A stretch of DNA of 43,430 nt. Origin: Treponema sp. (GTDB taxonomy: Bacteria > Spirochaetota > Spirochaetia > Treponematales > Breznakiellaceae). Every line of letters starts with the position of its first letter. Position 1 is the stretch's first letter. The notes below the pieces were generated by a model. The model did no database searches and was not told the origin of the DNA. It saw only the letters and a program-made list of their open reading frames with translations. A program made the translations under genes and the position numbers. The DNA lies in the NCBI GenBank assembly GCA_031281025.1, contig JAITFY010000077.1:1-43430 (forward strand). The letters run 5' to 3'. Positions 28,729-37,206 of this stretch are shown piece after piece.

Positions 28729-29535
28729 TTAGATGTCATGCGGCAATTTAAAAATACCAATATGTGTGGGTTTGCCCAATACAGGCTGAAAATTAACAGG
28801 GTTACTTCCTCTGATTACCAGGTACATTGAAACAAAAGCCTCTCCTCTTATTCCGCCTGTTCGTAAATTAACATCATGGTTTATATTTCCCGTAAAACTT
28901 GTTTCATCTACCAATTCATCTGTATAAAAGAAAAAATAATCATCCGGTCTTACTGCAAAATTTGCACGCTGGCTGTGCCGCATGAGATTAATATGTATTT
29001 CTTCCTCTAAAATTGGATCAATAAAAGAAATAGTCGGTATTATTCCAGGAATATCTTGAAAATTAATAGTAAAAATACCGCCGCTGGATGTTACTATATC
29101 AGAAAAAACATCACTATCATTTTCCTGATCCAGTTCTAATTCATAATAATGCCTGCCCAAAAAAGTGCTGTCGTGTGTAACTAAAGTATGATTGTCTGGA
29201 TTAGTGAACGGGAAAAATGTAACAAAATCAGCTTGAAGCGTAGGACTAACAGAACTCCTTGCCTCTGGAGTGTTTATATCCACAATTGCATTAAAATCAC
29301 TTATGTATATCCGGTAAAAAATAACATAACTAGGCCTTAACAGGTTAAATTGATATGAATTCATCATTTGAACAATTGGAGGCAGGTTTATTATTGCTTC
29401 TGTATTAAGAGTAAGATGAAAATGATAAGGGTGATCTGGTACCTGCGGAAGAAAATAAAAATCATCAATTCCGCAGGAAACCAGAGAACTTATTAAAATA
29501 ATTAAGATAACTATCTTTAAGCGGTTTTTTTTCAT
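28729..29535 (-). CDS. Hypothetical lipoprotein
   Basis: 268 residues. The N-terminus MKKNRLKIVILIILISSLVSCG is a lipoprotein signal with lipobox LVSC. I do not recognise a family. The mature protein looks beta-rich, with several short hydrophobic/aromatic strands and no cysteine beyond the lipid anchor. The ATG overlaps the TGA of the TPR gene (ATGA), so it is the last gene of the scpA-to-lipoprotein operon. A surface or periplasmic partner of the membrane-anchored TPR protein is a guess from context. Confidence 0.75.
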   Translation of the reverse strand: MKKNRLKIVILIILISSLVSCGIDDFYFLPQVPDHPYHFHLTLNTEAIINLPPIVQMMNSYQFNLLRPSYVIFYRIYISDFNAIVDINTPEARSSVSPTLQADFVTFFPFTNPDNHTLVTHDSTFLGRHYYELELDQENDSDVFSDIVTSSGGIFTINFQDIPGIIPTISFIDPILEEEIHINLMRHSQRANFAVRPDDYFFFYTDELVDETSFTGNINHDVNLRTGGIRGEAFVSMYLVIRGSNPVNFQPVLGKPTHIGIFKLPHDI

Positions 29536-30227
29536 CGAATTTCAAGAGCAATTATCCTGTTGCGTGCAAGTTCCTGCCATTCCGAAATGTCCGGCCATTT
29601 AGTCATTATAGAGCGGTATGCTTCTATTGCTTCTGGATAATTATGCTGCTGTTCATAAAGTCTTCCAAGTGAAAATTGCGCCCGCACAGCTCCGGGAAAT
29701 TCAATCCTGTGAATAAGCGATTGCTTTAATAAGTCTATTGCCTGTTCGAGCTTCCCCTGCTCTTCTGCAGCAACAGCGGCATTAAATAGTGATATTGGCC
29801 CCAGCAAGTTTCTTTCTCCTGCACGGGCGGCATTTAACCAGGCCTCCTCTATCATTGGCCAGTCTTTCCTTTCTCCGTGAATACGTGCAGCTAAAGACCA
29901 TGCCTTACTTGCAGCAAACCCTTTTTTATTGCCTGCAAAAGAAATCAAATCGGAAAGCAATAATTCAATATCATCAAAATGGTCTTCGTCATTTACAAAA
30001 AGAATTAAATCGCCGAATCTGTCAGATAATTCTTCCACTGCAACAATATCTCTTTTATCTGCACCATCTTTTATGATTAGATAAACTATCATTCCAACAA
30101 AAAGAAAAGCGATAATTACTGCAAAGAATACTATCGCTTTTCTTTTCTTTTGAATAAAATCAACAATCATCTCTGTAATTGAGATTTTCTGACTATCTTT
30201 TTCCTTATCATTTTTTAGGTTTTGCAT
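29532..30227 (-). CDS. Membrane-anchored TPR protein
   Basis: 231 residues: a charged cytoplasmic start, one membrane helix at about 33-54 (IVFFAVIIAFLFVGMIVYLII), then TPR-type helices on the outer face, for example GPISLFNAAVAAEEQGKLEQAIDLLKQSL and AQFSLGRLYEQQHNYPEAIEAYRSI. The layout resembles YfgM-like or other periplasmic TPR scaffolds. AAGGAG precedes the ATG. It lies nine bases after the sigma-54 activator gene and overlaps the next lipoprotein gene by four bases. Confidence 0.8.
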   Translation of the reverse strand: MQNLKNDKEKDSQKISITEMIVDFIQKKRKAIVFFAVIIAFLFVGMIVYLIIKDGADKRDIVAVEELSDRFGDLILFVNDEDHFDDIELLLSDLISFAGNKKGFAASKAWSLAARIHGERKDWPMIEEAWLNAARAGERNLLGPISLFNAAVAAEEQGKLEQAIDLLKQSLIHRIEFPGAVRAQFSLGRLYEQQHNYPEAIEAYRSIMTKWPDISEWQELARNRIIALEIR

Positions 30228-30236
30228 AGTTACTCC

Positions 30237-31763
30237 TTAAGGATTATTTATTTTTAGTTCTTTTATTAATCTTGACAGATAAGTACGCTGTATGGCAAGT
30301 GCCTTGGCGGTTTCTGTTTGATTCCAATTGTTTTCTTCCAGTATTTTACGGATATAATTGGTCTTAAAAATATTTATGGCAATTTTTAAATCGTGAATAT
30401 CATCCACAGCGGCAGTATCAGTATCAGGCGATTTATTAGTTTTAAAGAAAAGGTCTTCTGTATTTATCAATTTATTCCTGCCAATTACACATGCACGTTC
30501 GATACAATTTTGCAATTCACGGATATTACCCGGCCAGGAATATGAAAGCAATGAATCAAGGGCATCCTGCGAAAATCCTTCAAAGTTCTTTTTTGTCTCC
30601 TTCATAAAATTCTTTAAAAAAAACTGAGCCAATTCTATAGTATCCTCCGGGCGCTGGCGAAGAGGGGGAATATAAACCGGGAATACATTCAAACGGTAAA
30701 AAAGGTCCTGGCGGAATTCGCCATTTTGCACCAGTTCTTCGATATCCTTGTTTGTGGCTGCAACAATGCGAACATTAACAGCGATGGTTTGATCAGAACC
30801 CAATTTTTCAAACTTTTTTTCCTGAATAACCCGCAGTATTTTTGCCTGTAAAGATAATGGTAAATCTCCAATTTCATCAAGGAAAATCGTGCCGCCGTCC
30901 GCCATTTCAAAACGTCCTTGACGGTGGGCAATTGCGCTTGTAAATGCTCCTTTAACATGACCAAAAAGCTCACTTTCCAAAAGGCCTTCTGGAAGAGCCG
31001 CGCAATTAACTCTTACAAACGGCGCATTTACACGGGAACTGCGCAGATGTATTTGTTCTGCAAACAGCTCCTTGCCTACCCCGCTCTCTCCCAAAAGCAA
31101 AACGGAAGAATCGGTTTTTGCTACTTTGTCAATTATTTCCAGTTTTTCCAGAGTACAAGGACTCTTTATTATCATTGCATGATAATGATTATTGGATATT
31201 TTATCCTGCAATTTTTTTATCTCGTTTAAAGATGCTTCCATATTTTTTGCATTAACAATAGCCAATGCAGCCTGATTTGCGAATATCTCCAGCCATTCAA
31301 CATCTTCTTGTGTAAAACCTTTAACAGCGCTCTGCTCGTCCTTTTTATTTAACAATTCAAGCACACCAATACATTCATCCTTTATACGCATGGGAACTGC
31401 CATGATTGTTTTACATGCAAAGTTTATCTCTTCTCCAATATTACTTAAATGACGCTTATCATTTGCAGCATCATTAACTATAAGGGATTTATTATTCTGC
31501 GCTACCCACCCTGCAATACCCTCTCCAAGTTTTACAGTATATTTTTTTACGTCTATGCCTTTTTCACCTAACGCTACTTCAAAGTAAAGTTCGTTTTTTT
31601 CTTTATCCATTAATAATAAACTGGAAGCTTCTGCATCAGAAAGCCGTGTAGCAGATTCCATAATTCGCGATAATAAACTGTTGATATCTTTATAATTAGA
31701 ATTTAAAAGATAGTTTATCTCAATAAGAGTATGAAACTTATTCGCATCTATCTTTGACAGCAT
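30237..31763 (-). CDS. Sigma-54-dependent activator with GAF sensor and Fis-type HTH
   Basis: 508 residues in three parts. A GAF domain (about 20-175) may sense a small ligand. An AAA+ domain (about 195-430) has Walker A GESGVGKE (225-232), the sigma-54-contacting loop GAFTSA (272-277) and Walker B FLDEIG (294-299). A C-terminal Fis-type HTH (NWNQTETAKALAIQRTYLSRLIKELKI) binds DNA. There is no receiver domain, so control is by the GAF module or by amount. The gene starts three bases after cmk-rpsA in a housekeeping operon. Its targets are not visible here and I found no convincing sigma-54 promoter in the window. Confidence 0.92.
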   Translation of the reverse strand: MLSKIDANKFHTLIEINYLLNSNYKDINSLLSRIMESATRLSDAEASSLLLMDKEKNELYFEVALGEKGIDVKKYTVKLGEGIAGWVAQNNKSLIVNDAANDKRHLSNIGEEINFACKTIMAVPMRIKDECIGVLELLNKKDEQSAVKGFTQEDVEWLEIFANQAALAIVNAKNMEASLNEIKKLQDKISNNHYHAMIIKSPCTLEKLEIIDKVAKTDSSVLLLGESGVGKELFAEQIHLRSSRVNAPFVRVNCAALPEGLLESELFGHVKGAFTSAIAHRQGRFEMADGGTIFLDEIGDLPLSLQAKILRVIQEKKFEKLGSDQTIAVNVRIVAATNKDIEELVQNGEFRQDLFYRLNVFPVYIPPLRQRPEDTIELAQFFLKNFMKETKKNFEGFSQDALDSLLSYSWPGNIRELQNCIERACVIGRNKLINTEDLFFKTNKSPDTDTAAVDDIHDLKIAINIFKTNYIRKILEENNWNQTETAKALAIQRTYLSRLIKELKINNP

Positions 31764-31766
31764 TGC

Positions 31767-34166
31767 CTATTCTGAGTCAGAGACCTCGCTGGCGGGATCA
31801 TCCGTAACAACCGTTTTAAGAACAGCGCCCAGAGTATACGTTGAATCAGATGATTCCTCTTTTGCCATGTAACGGGAAATATCATCCCGCTGCACCTTTT
31901 TCTGAAAATCGCGGATAGAAAAAGCAACCTTTTGTTTATCCTGCTGAATTTCCAAAACAATCGCTTTTAATTTGTCTCCAACCTTATAATTTTTTAAAAC
32001 CTCATCGGGATTATCATCGCGATTTTCAACAAGATTTGTTTTATGGATAAGCCCTTCAATTCCGCCTGGAATACGCAAAAACAAGCCAAAATCGGTGATA
32101 GACGCTACTTCACCTTCCACAGGAGAACCGCCTCTGTAATTTTCACAGAATTCTTTCCAAGGGTCTTCGGAAAGCTGTTTAATTCCAAGTTTGATATTAC
32201 GGCTATTTGCATCTACAGAAATAACCATTACTTCAACTTCTTGCCCGGTAGTTAATCCAAAATTTTTGCTTTTCCTTGTCCAGGAAATATCATCTCCGTG
32301 AAGGAATCCGTCTATACCATCACCTAATTCAATAAAGGCGCCCACACTGGTTATTTTAACAATTTTTCGTATAATCCTTGTCCCCACAGGGTATTTTTCT
32401 TCGATGCTCTCCCAAGGGTTTTCCTGAACCTGTTTGATGCCTAAGGAAACTCTTCCTGCCTGCAGATCGTAACCTAAAATCATGCACTCAATAATATCAC
32501 CGGATTTTAAAAGATCTTGCGGTTTTTGTACTTTTTTTAACCAGGAAAATTCAGATATATGCGCAAGGCCTTCTATGCCTTCTTCCAATTCTATAAATGC
32601 GCCAAACTCGGTGAGCTTTGTAACTTTCCCTTTAACAATATCATTGACATGATACTTTTCTTCAAAATGAACCCATGGATCATTGGTATAATGCTTTATG
32701 GAAAGGTTGATTCTTTTTTCCTGTTTATCTATGCGAATAACTTTTAGCTGTATTTCCTGTCCCTTTTTAACAAAATCTTTTGGACGTGTAACATGGCCCC
32801 AGCTCATATCGTTGATATGAAGAAGTCCGTCAAACCCGCCAAGATCAACAAATGCGCCAAATGATGTAAAACTTTTTACAATACCTGTTATATCAGAACC
32901 GATGGGAGTGTTCTCAAAAAAATTATTCCGTTTACTTTCAACTTCTTCTTCCATGCACTTACGTCTGTTTACAACAATGTTGAGCTTACCGTCTGAATAC
33001 AAGCGTTCAATATAAACATTGATTTTTTTATTTATTAATTTTTCCGGCTTGTCAAGTTTTTGTACATCAGCCTGACTAATGGGAAGGAATGCACGAACAT
33101 CAGCGCCAAGTAAAACTTCAAAGCCGCCTTTAACCTGTTTTTCTACTTTGCCTTCAACTGCACGTTTATCAGTAAATGCCTGCCTTATATTTTTCCATAA
33201 AATTTTTGCATCCGCTTTGTTTTTGGAAACAATAACTTCTCCGTATTTGTTTTCTTTTGTGATAAGAATGACTGCTACTTTGTCACCGATAACTGGAACT
33301 TTGGAAAATTCAGAAATTGGAATTTTACCTTCTGATTTGTAACCTACATCAACAAAAACTTGATCGTTGGTAACTTGTACTACTTTGCCTTCAACCAGCT
33401 GGCCTTCTTCCAGCTGCTCCAGGGTTTTCAGGTACTCTTCCTGTAACTGGGTTTGAATGTTTTCTCCGTCTTTAGCAGGGCTTGTGTCCTGGCCCACTTC
33501 CTTCTCTTCTGCCATCTTTTTCGTTCCTTGATTTTTATTATCTATCTTACCTTTTAGAATGTCATAAACTTCAATAATGGTCAAGTCAGATGTGTCTAAA
33601 TATTGAACTCCATCGGCAATTTTTAAGCTGCCTTCTATTTTGTTTTTATCAATCTCATCGCGCTGTAAAATCGCGCTTTTTATCTCGTTTAGGCTTAATG
33701 ATGATACACCCTGATCGTAACGTCTTTTTGCACGCGAATCTGCCGATGCGTCAATGTAGAAACGGTGCTCAGCATCAGGGAAAACCACAGTGGTCATATC
33801 CCTGCCCTCCACTATAATATTCCTGCCCTTTGCCAACGATCTGATTAGGTCATTAACAATATGCCTGACAGGTACAATCGCAGAAAGCGGTGACGAGAGC
33901 CTGTCAATTTCGTCGGTATGAAGTAAAACAGAAACTTCCTCATTATCAAGAAAAACCTCATCCCCTTGGCAGGAAATCCTTACATTTTTGGCGAATTCAA
34001 TTACTTTTTGGCTGTCTTTTGTGTCGATTTCCGCTCGTAAACACCCCAGAGTTATTGCCCTATAGAGCCTTCCAGAGTTGATATAAGTAAAATCCAATTT
34101 TTCGGCTAATAATTTAGCGATAGTGCTTTTCCCGGAACCTGCGGGGCCGTCAACTGCAATTACCAT
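31767..34166 (-). CDS. cmk-rpsA: Cytidylate kinase / 30S ribosomal protein S1 fusion
   Basis: 799 residues. Residues 1-~215 are CMP kinase (GPAGSGKSTIAKLL P-loop, INSGRLYRAITL, IIVEGRDMTTVVFPDA). After a linker (about 216-255) come six S1 RNA-binding domains, as in full-length ribosomal S1; the best matches are domains 3-4 (FTSFGAFVDLGGFDGLLHINDMSW, FGAFIELEEGIEGLAHISEFSW). A fused cmk-rpsA gene is known from treponemes. AGGAGA lies before the ATG, two bases after rluB. An internal AAGGAA-8-ATG at 33515 could produce a free S1 of 582 residues. Confidence 0.95.
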   Translation of the reverse strand: MVIAVDGPAGSGKSTIAKLLAEKLDFTYINSGRLYRAITLGCLRAEIDTKDSQKVIEFAKNVRISCQGDEVFLDNEEVSVLLHTDEIDRLSSPLSAIVPVRHIVNDLIRSLAKGRNIIVEGRDMTTVVFPDAEHRFYIDASADSRAKRRYDQGVSSLSLNEIKSAILQRDEIDKNKIEGSLKIADGVQYLDTSDLTIIEVYDILKGKIDNKNQGTKKMAEEKEVGQDTSPAKDGENIQTQLQEEYLKTLEQLEEGQLVEGKVVQVTNDQVFVDVGYKSEGKIPISEFSKVPVIGDKVAVILITKENKYGEVIVSKNKADAKILWKNIRQAFTDKRAVEGKVEKQVKGGFEVLLGADVRAFLPISQADVQKLDKPEKLINKKINVYIERLYSDGKLNIVVNRRKCMEEEVESKRNNFFENTPIGSDITGIVKSFTSFGAFVDLGGFDGLLHINDMSWGHVTRPKDFVKKGQEIQLKVIRIDKQEKRINLSIKHYTNDPWVHFEEKYHVNDIVKGKVTKLTEFGAFIELEEGIEGLAHISEFSWLKKVQKPQDLLKSGDIIECMILGYDLQAGRVSLGIKQVQENPWESIEEKYPVGTRIIRKIVKITSVGAFIELGDGIDGFLHGDDISWTRKSKNFGLTTGQEVEVMVISVDANSRNIKLGIKQLSEDPWKEFCENYRGGSPVEGEVASITDFGLFLRIPGGIEGLIHKTNLVENRDDNPDEVLKNYKVGDKLKAIVLEIQQDKQKVAFSIRDFQKKVQRDDISRYMAKEESSDSTYTLGAVLKTVVTDDPASEVSDSE
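33513..33529 (-). promoter_or_regulatory. Internal ribosome binding site and start inside cmk-rpsA
   Basis: On the minus strand AAGGAA (33529-33524) lies eight bases before an in-frame ATG (33515-33513) at the beginning of the linker. Starting here gives MAEEKEVGQ and exactly the S1 moiety. The site looks like a retained rpsA start after gene fusion. Confidence 0.5.
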
Positions 34167-34168
34167 GT

Positions 34169-34858
34169 TTATCTCCTAAAACCAGAAATCTCTTTTTCTG
34201 TTAACGGACGTGAGTCCCCTTCTGCCAGATTGCCTAATTCCACTGGGCCTATTCTAATCCTGCGAAGCAAAACTGGGTGCAAACGAAAGTGGGAAAAAAC
34301 CCGTCTTATTTCGCGGTTTTTGCCTTCAACAAGAATAATACGCAGAGTTTTACTTCCGGTTTTTTCTGCGAATTTGGCTTTGTAATGTACATCTTCGATC
34401 GTTATGCCGGAATTGAATGCTTCAATGGTTATATCAGGAATTGGCCCTTTTGATTCTACTATGTATTCCTTTTCAAGCCCTGAGCTGGGGTGGCCAAGAC
34501 AGCTTGCAAAGCTGCCGTCGTTCGTAAAAAATATCAAGCCACATGACATGAAATCGAGCCGGCCAACACTATAAAGACGCTCCTTTACAACAGGAAGCAA
34601 ACCAAGAGCAAGAGGCCTTCCTTGCGGATCGCTGGAAGTACAAATATATCCCGGGGGTTTATTTAAAGCAAAAATCAGTTTACGGCTTTCCAGACAAACA
34701 GGTTTACCATCAAAAAGTATAATATCACTTTGGGCCACTTTAGTTCCTTGCCTGGTTATTATTTCGCCATTTACAGAAACTCTCCCTTGTGTTATTATTT
34801 CTTCTGCCGTACGTCTTGAAGCAATTCCTGCAGATGCCAGAAAAACCTGTAATCTAAT
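34169..34858 (-). CDS. rluB: 23S rRNA pseudouridine synthase, RluB/RsuA family, with apparent ATT start
   Basis: Converts a uridine of rRNA to pseudouridine. The ORF track starts at GTG 34738, omitting the S4 domain. The same frame upstream encodes an intact S4 domain (RLQVFLASAGIASRRTAEEI, GRVSVNGE) back to ATT at 34858, preceded by AAGGAG six bases away; a TAG stop five codons earlier excludes any ATG/GTG/TTG that would include the S4 domain. This gives 229 residues, a normal length. Catalytic aspartate lies in VGRLDFMSCGLIFFTNDG and the NREIRRVFSHF motif is present. The ATT overlaps the scpB stop (ATTAG). RluB versus RluE/RsuA is likely but not certain; the scpB neighbour favours RluB. Confidence 0.88.
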   Translation of the reverse strand: MRLQVFLASAGIASRRTAEEIITQGRVSVNGEIITRQGTKVAQSDIILFDGKPVCLESRKLIFALNKPPGYICTSSDPQGRPLALGLLPVVKERLYSVGRLDFMSCGLIFFTNDGSFASCLGHPSSGLEKEYIVESKGPIPDITIEAFNSGITIEDVHYKAKFAEKTGSKTLRIILVEGKNREIRRVFSHFRLHPVLLRRIRIGPVELGNLAEGDSRPLTEKEISGFRR

Positions 34859-35408
34859 ATTTTTCTCCTTCTAGTTCGAACTTTTCTAAATCGCTTTCGT
34901 TTAATTTAGGAAGGTCTGCAATCGAATTAAGATGGAATACTTTCAAGAATTCTTTTGTGGTGCCGTACATCACAGGGCGGCCGGGTGTGTCTTTTTTTCC
35001 TGCTTCGCGGACAAGCCCTCTTTCTAAAAGCAAGCGTATCATATTGTCTGCGGATACACCCCTAATTTTTTCGATCTCTACCCGTGTTACCGGCTGCTGA
35101 TAAGCAACGATTGCCAGTGTTTCCATTGCAGCACGCGACATTTTGGCTTCGCTCTTTTTACCGTAGCGTTCTTTTAAATTTTCCCAATACACACGTTTTG
35201 CATAGATCATTATTCCGCCGCCAATACGGGAAAGTTCAAGGCCGCAGTCTACAGATGAATAACGTTCTTCCAGATTTTCGATTGCTGCACTTACAGTTTC
35301 TTTGGAAATCCCGCCAATTCTTGCAATTGTACCTTCGTCGATTACATCTCCTTCCATAAGCAATATTGCTTCAACAAGAGCTGTTTCTTTTTCAATGTCT
35401 TTTATCAC
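34854..35408 (-). CDS. scpB: Segregation and condensation protein B
   Basis: 184-residue winged-helix subunit of the SMC-ScpAB condensin. Conserved SRAAMETLAIVAYQQPVTRVEIEKIRGV and LVREAGKKDTPGRPVMYGTT identify it. It starts at GTG overlapping the scpA stop by four bases (GTGA), so ScpA and ScpB are translated together. Its TAG stop lies inside the ribosome-site/start region of rluB, which is a common neighbour of scpB. Confidence 0.94.
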   Translation of the reverse strand: MIKDIEKETALVEAILLMEGDVIDEGTIARIGGISKETVSAAIENLEERYSSVDCGLELSRIGGGIMIYAKRVYWENLKERYGKKSEAKMSRAAMETLAIVAYQQPVTRVEIEKIRGVSADNMIRLLLERGLVREAGKKDTPGRPVMYGTTKEFLKVFHLNSIADLPKLNESDLEKFELEGEKY

Positions 35409-36118
35409 ACATAACTCCGAATTAAAATATCACCAAAAAGGCGGTTCTGAAAAAAGACAATCATTCGCATTTTTGCCGCTTCCAAAACTGCCAGAAAAGC
35501 GCAGACTATATCCATCGCTCCCGGACGAATAATAAGATCGGTAAACCTGCACTCTCCTTTGTTTTCCAGGAATTCAGCAAGCAAAGTTGTTTTTTCCCTG
35601 ACTGTAACTTCTTCGTAAAGATCGATTATTTTTTCACTGGTCATATTTTCCGTTAAAGACGAAAATGTTTTTACAAGATCCCATATATCAACTTTTTCCC
35701 ATATATCGTCTTCTGTAAACGGCAAATTATGCTGAAGCCTTTTTCGTTCAACTACCCATTCATTTTCTTTTTCTTTTTCTTCCATCATTTCGGACAGTTT
35801 TTTATATTTTTGATATTCAATTAATTTTTCGACTAGTTCTGCCCTTGGATCTTCTGCATAATCATCTTCCATTTCGACAGGTAACAGTGTCCTGCTTTTG
35901 ATATACAGCAAAGTTGCAGCCATTGCATGAAAGGCTGTAATATCTTCCAAGTCCATTGTTTCGACATCCCGCAGATACCCGATATACTGTTCCGTTATTT
36001 GGCCAATGGGAATATCAAATATATTAACCTCATTTTTACGGATCATGTATAACAACAGATCAAGAGGGCCTTCAAATTCGCTTAATTTAAAGTTATGGGT
36101 ATCGGATTTTGGATTCAT
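35405..36118 (-). CDS. scpA: Segregation and condensation protein A
   Basis: Kleisin subunit that bridges SMC heads for chromosome compaction. 237 residues; the N-terminal signature FEGPLDLLLYMIRKNEVNIFDIPIGQITEQYIGYL is diagnostic, followed by the acidic middle and the C-terminal winged helix (TDLIIRPGAMDIVCAFLAVLEAAKM). No Shine-Dalgarno is visible before the ATG at 36118. It is the first gene of a minus-strand series scpA-scpB-rluB-cmk/rpsA-sigma54 activator-TPR-lipoprotein. Confidence 0.94.
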   Translation of the reverse strand: MNPKSDTHNFKLSEFEGPLDLLLYMIRKNEVNIFDIPIGQITEQYIGYLRDVETMDLEDITAFHAMAATLLYIKSRTLLPVEMEDDYAEDPRAELVEKLIEYQKYKKLSEMMEEKEKENEWVVERKRLQHNLPFTEDDIWEKVDIWDLVKTFSSLTENMTSEKIIDLYEEVTVREKTTLLAEFLENKGECRFTDLIIRPGAMDIVCAFLAVLEAAKMRMIVFFQNRLFGDILIRSYV

Positions 36119-36162
36119 TAAGATAAGTGTAACGGTTTTTAAGGGTTAAAACAAGGACTTCT

Positions 36163-37188
36163 TTACCTTCCCCTTGTTATATATTCTTCGAATCTTTGTC
36201 TTATTTCCTGGCGCTGCCGGAAAACATTTTCCCAGATTACTGGAATGCTGTTTTCGCGGATTTCGTTAATGGGAATTGAATTATACGGAATAAGGTGAAA
36301 ATCTTTTCTTACAGAGTGCATCCAGCCGTTAACAATGGCAGTTTGCCCTTCTGTACTTAAAAACCATTCGGTTATTTCTTCGGCTGCTTTTACGTTTTTA
36401 TTGGCGCTCCAATGATTGTTTATAATCATGATATTTGATGGAATTACAACAACACCATCTGTAGGATAAATAACTTCTAAACTGGAGTTTCTTTCCTGGC
36501 GTATTTTAAGAATTGATTCTTCGAGAATCATCGCTACTCTGCTTTCGCCGTTTTCCAGTTTTCTTAAAGTTTGGTCATTTCCGTAGTCGATCATCACTCT
36601 CTGCCTGCCAAGCGCTTCAAAATACGCATAACCGTATTTATCCCTGAGTGCAGTTGCCGTTGCCATTGTAGTTCCCGAAACAAGTGGATTACGCATCGAA
36701 ATAGCGCCTCTTGCTCCTGCATCATTTGCAAAATCTGCAAATGAATTTGGGACAGTATTTCTGGCATGCCTTGCGGGATTAAATGCCAATACCATGTTGG
36801 AAACCCTCACAGGATACCAATAACCCTGGATGTCATAATCAAACGCCAAAGCGGAAGCTTCTTTAGACTTAAACGGATGCAGCATATTTTTTTCTTTTAA
36901 TTCAAGCGAATACGCAGGATCTGCTATCATCACTATATCGCATTTTAATCTGCCAGAAGCGCTGTCAGCCTCTATCCATTGTTGAATAACGCCTGTTCCA
37001 CTGTAAACGAATTCTATTTGCCAGGCGGGAAACCGGTTATTCAAATCTCTTTTAACATTTTCGATAACATCCGTATACATGGAAGTATATATAACTATTC
37101 TTACTTGCTCTTGTCTTGCAGCACTAGTTTGGCAGCTTAAAACAAGAAGAGACAACAAACCAATAATCAGCAAATTTATTTTTTTCAT
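36163..37188 (-). CDS. Solute-binding lipoprotein of an ABC importer (Fe3+/SBP_bac_11-type)
   Basis: I start at the second ATG (37188), preceded by TGAGG, so the protein is 341 residues with signal MKKINLLIIGLLSLLVLSC (lipobox LVLSC). The mature protein follows the type-II periplasmic-binding layout: VRIVIYTSMYTDVIENV, KCDIVMIADPAYSLELKE, NPLVSGTTMATATAL, VAMILEES and AAEEITEWFLSTEGQ. Relatives bind ferric iron or 2-aminoethylphosphonate; the ligand here is unknown. No permease or ATPase gene is adjacent. It follows an OmpA-family gene by 18 bases. Confidence 0.82.
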   Translation of the reverse strand: MKKINLLIIGLLSLLVLSCQTSAARQEQVRIVIYTSMYTDVIENVKRDLNNRFPAWQIEFVYSGTGVIQQWIEADSASGRLKCDIVMIADPAYSLELKEKNMLHPFKSKEASALAFDYDIQGYWYPVRVSNMVLAFNPARHARNTVPNSFADFANDAGARGAISMRNPLVSGTTMATATALRDKYGYAYFEALGRQRVMIDYGNDQTLRKLENGESRVAMILEESILKIRQERNSSLEVIYPTDGVVVIPSNIMIINNHWSANKNVKAAEEITEWFLSTEGQTAIVNGWMHSVRKDFHLIPYNSIPINEIRENSIPVIWENVFRQRQEIRQRFEEYITRGR

Positions 37189-37206
37189 ACGTAACCTCAT
37201 TTATCT

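Noticed and set aside
34169-34738. rluB starting at GTG 34738 as in the ORF track
   Set aside because: It would delete an intact in-frame S4 domain, and AAGGAG sits before the ATT at 34858.
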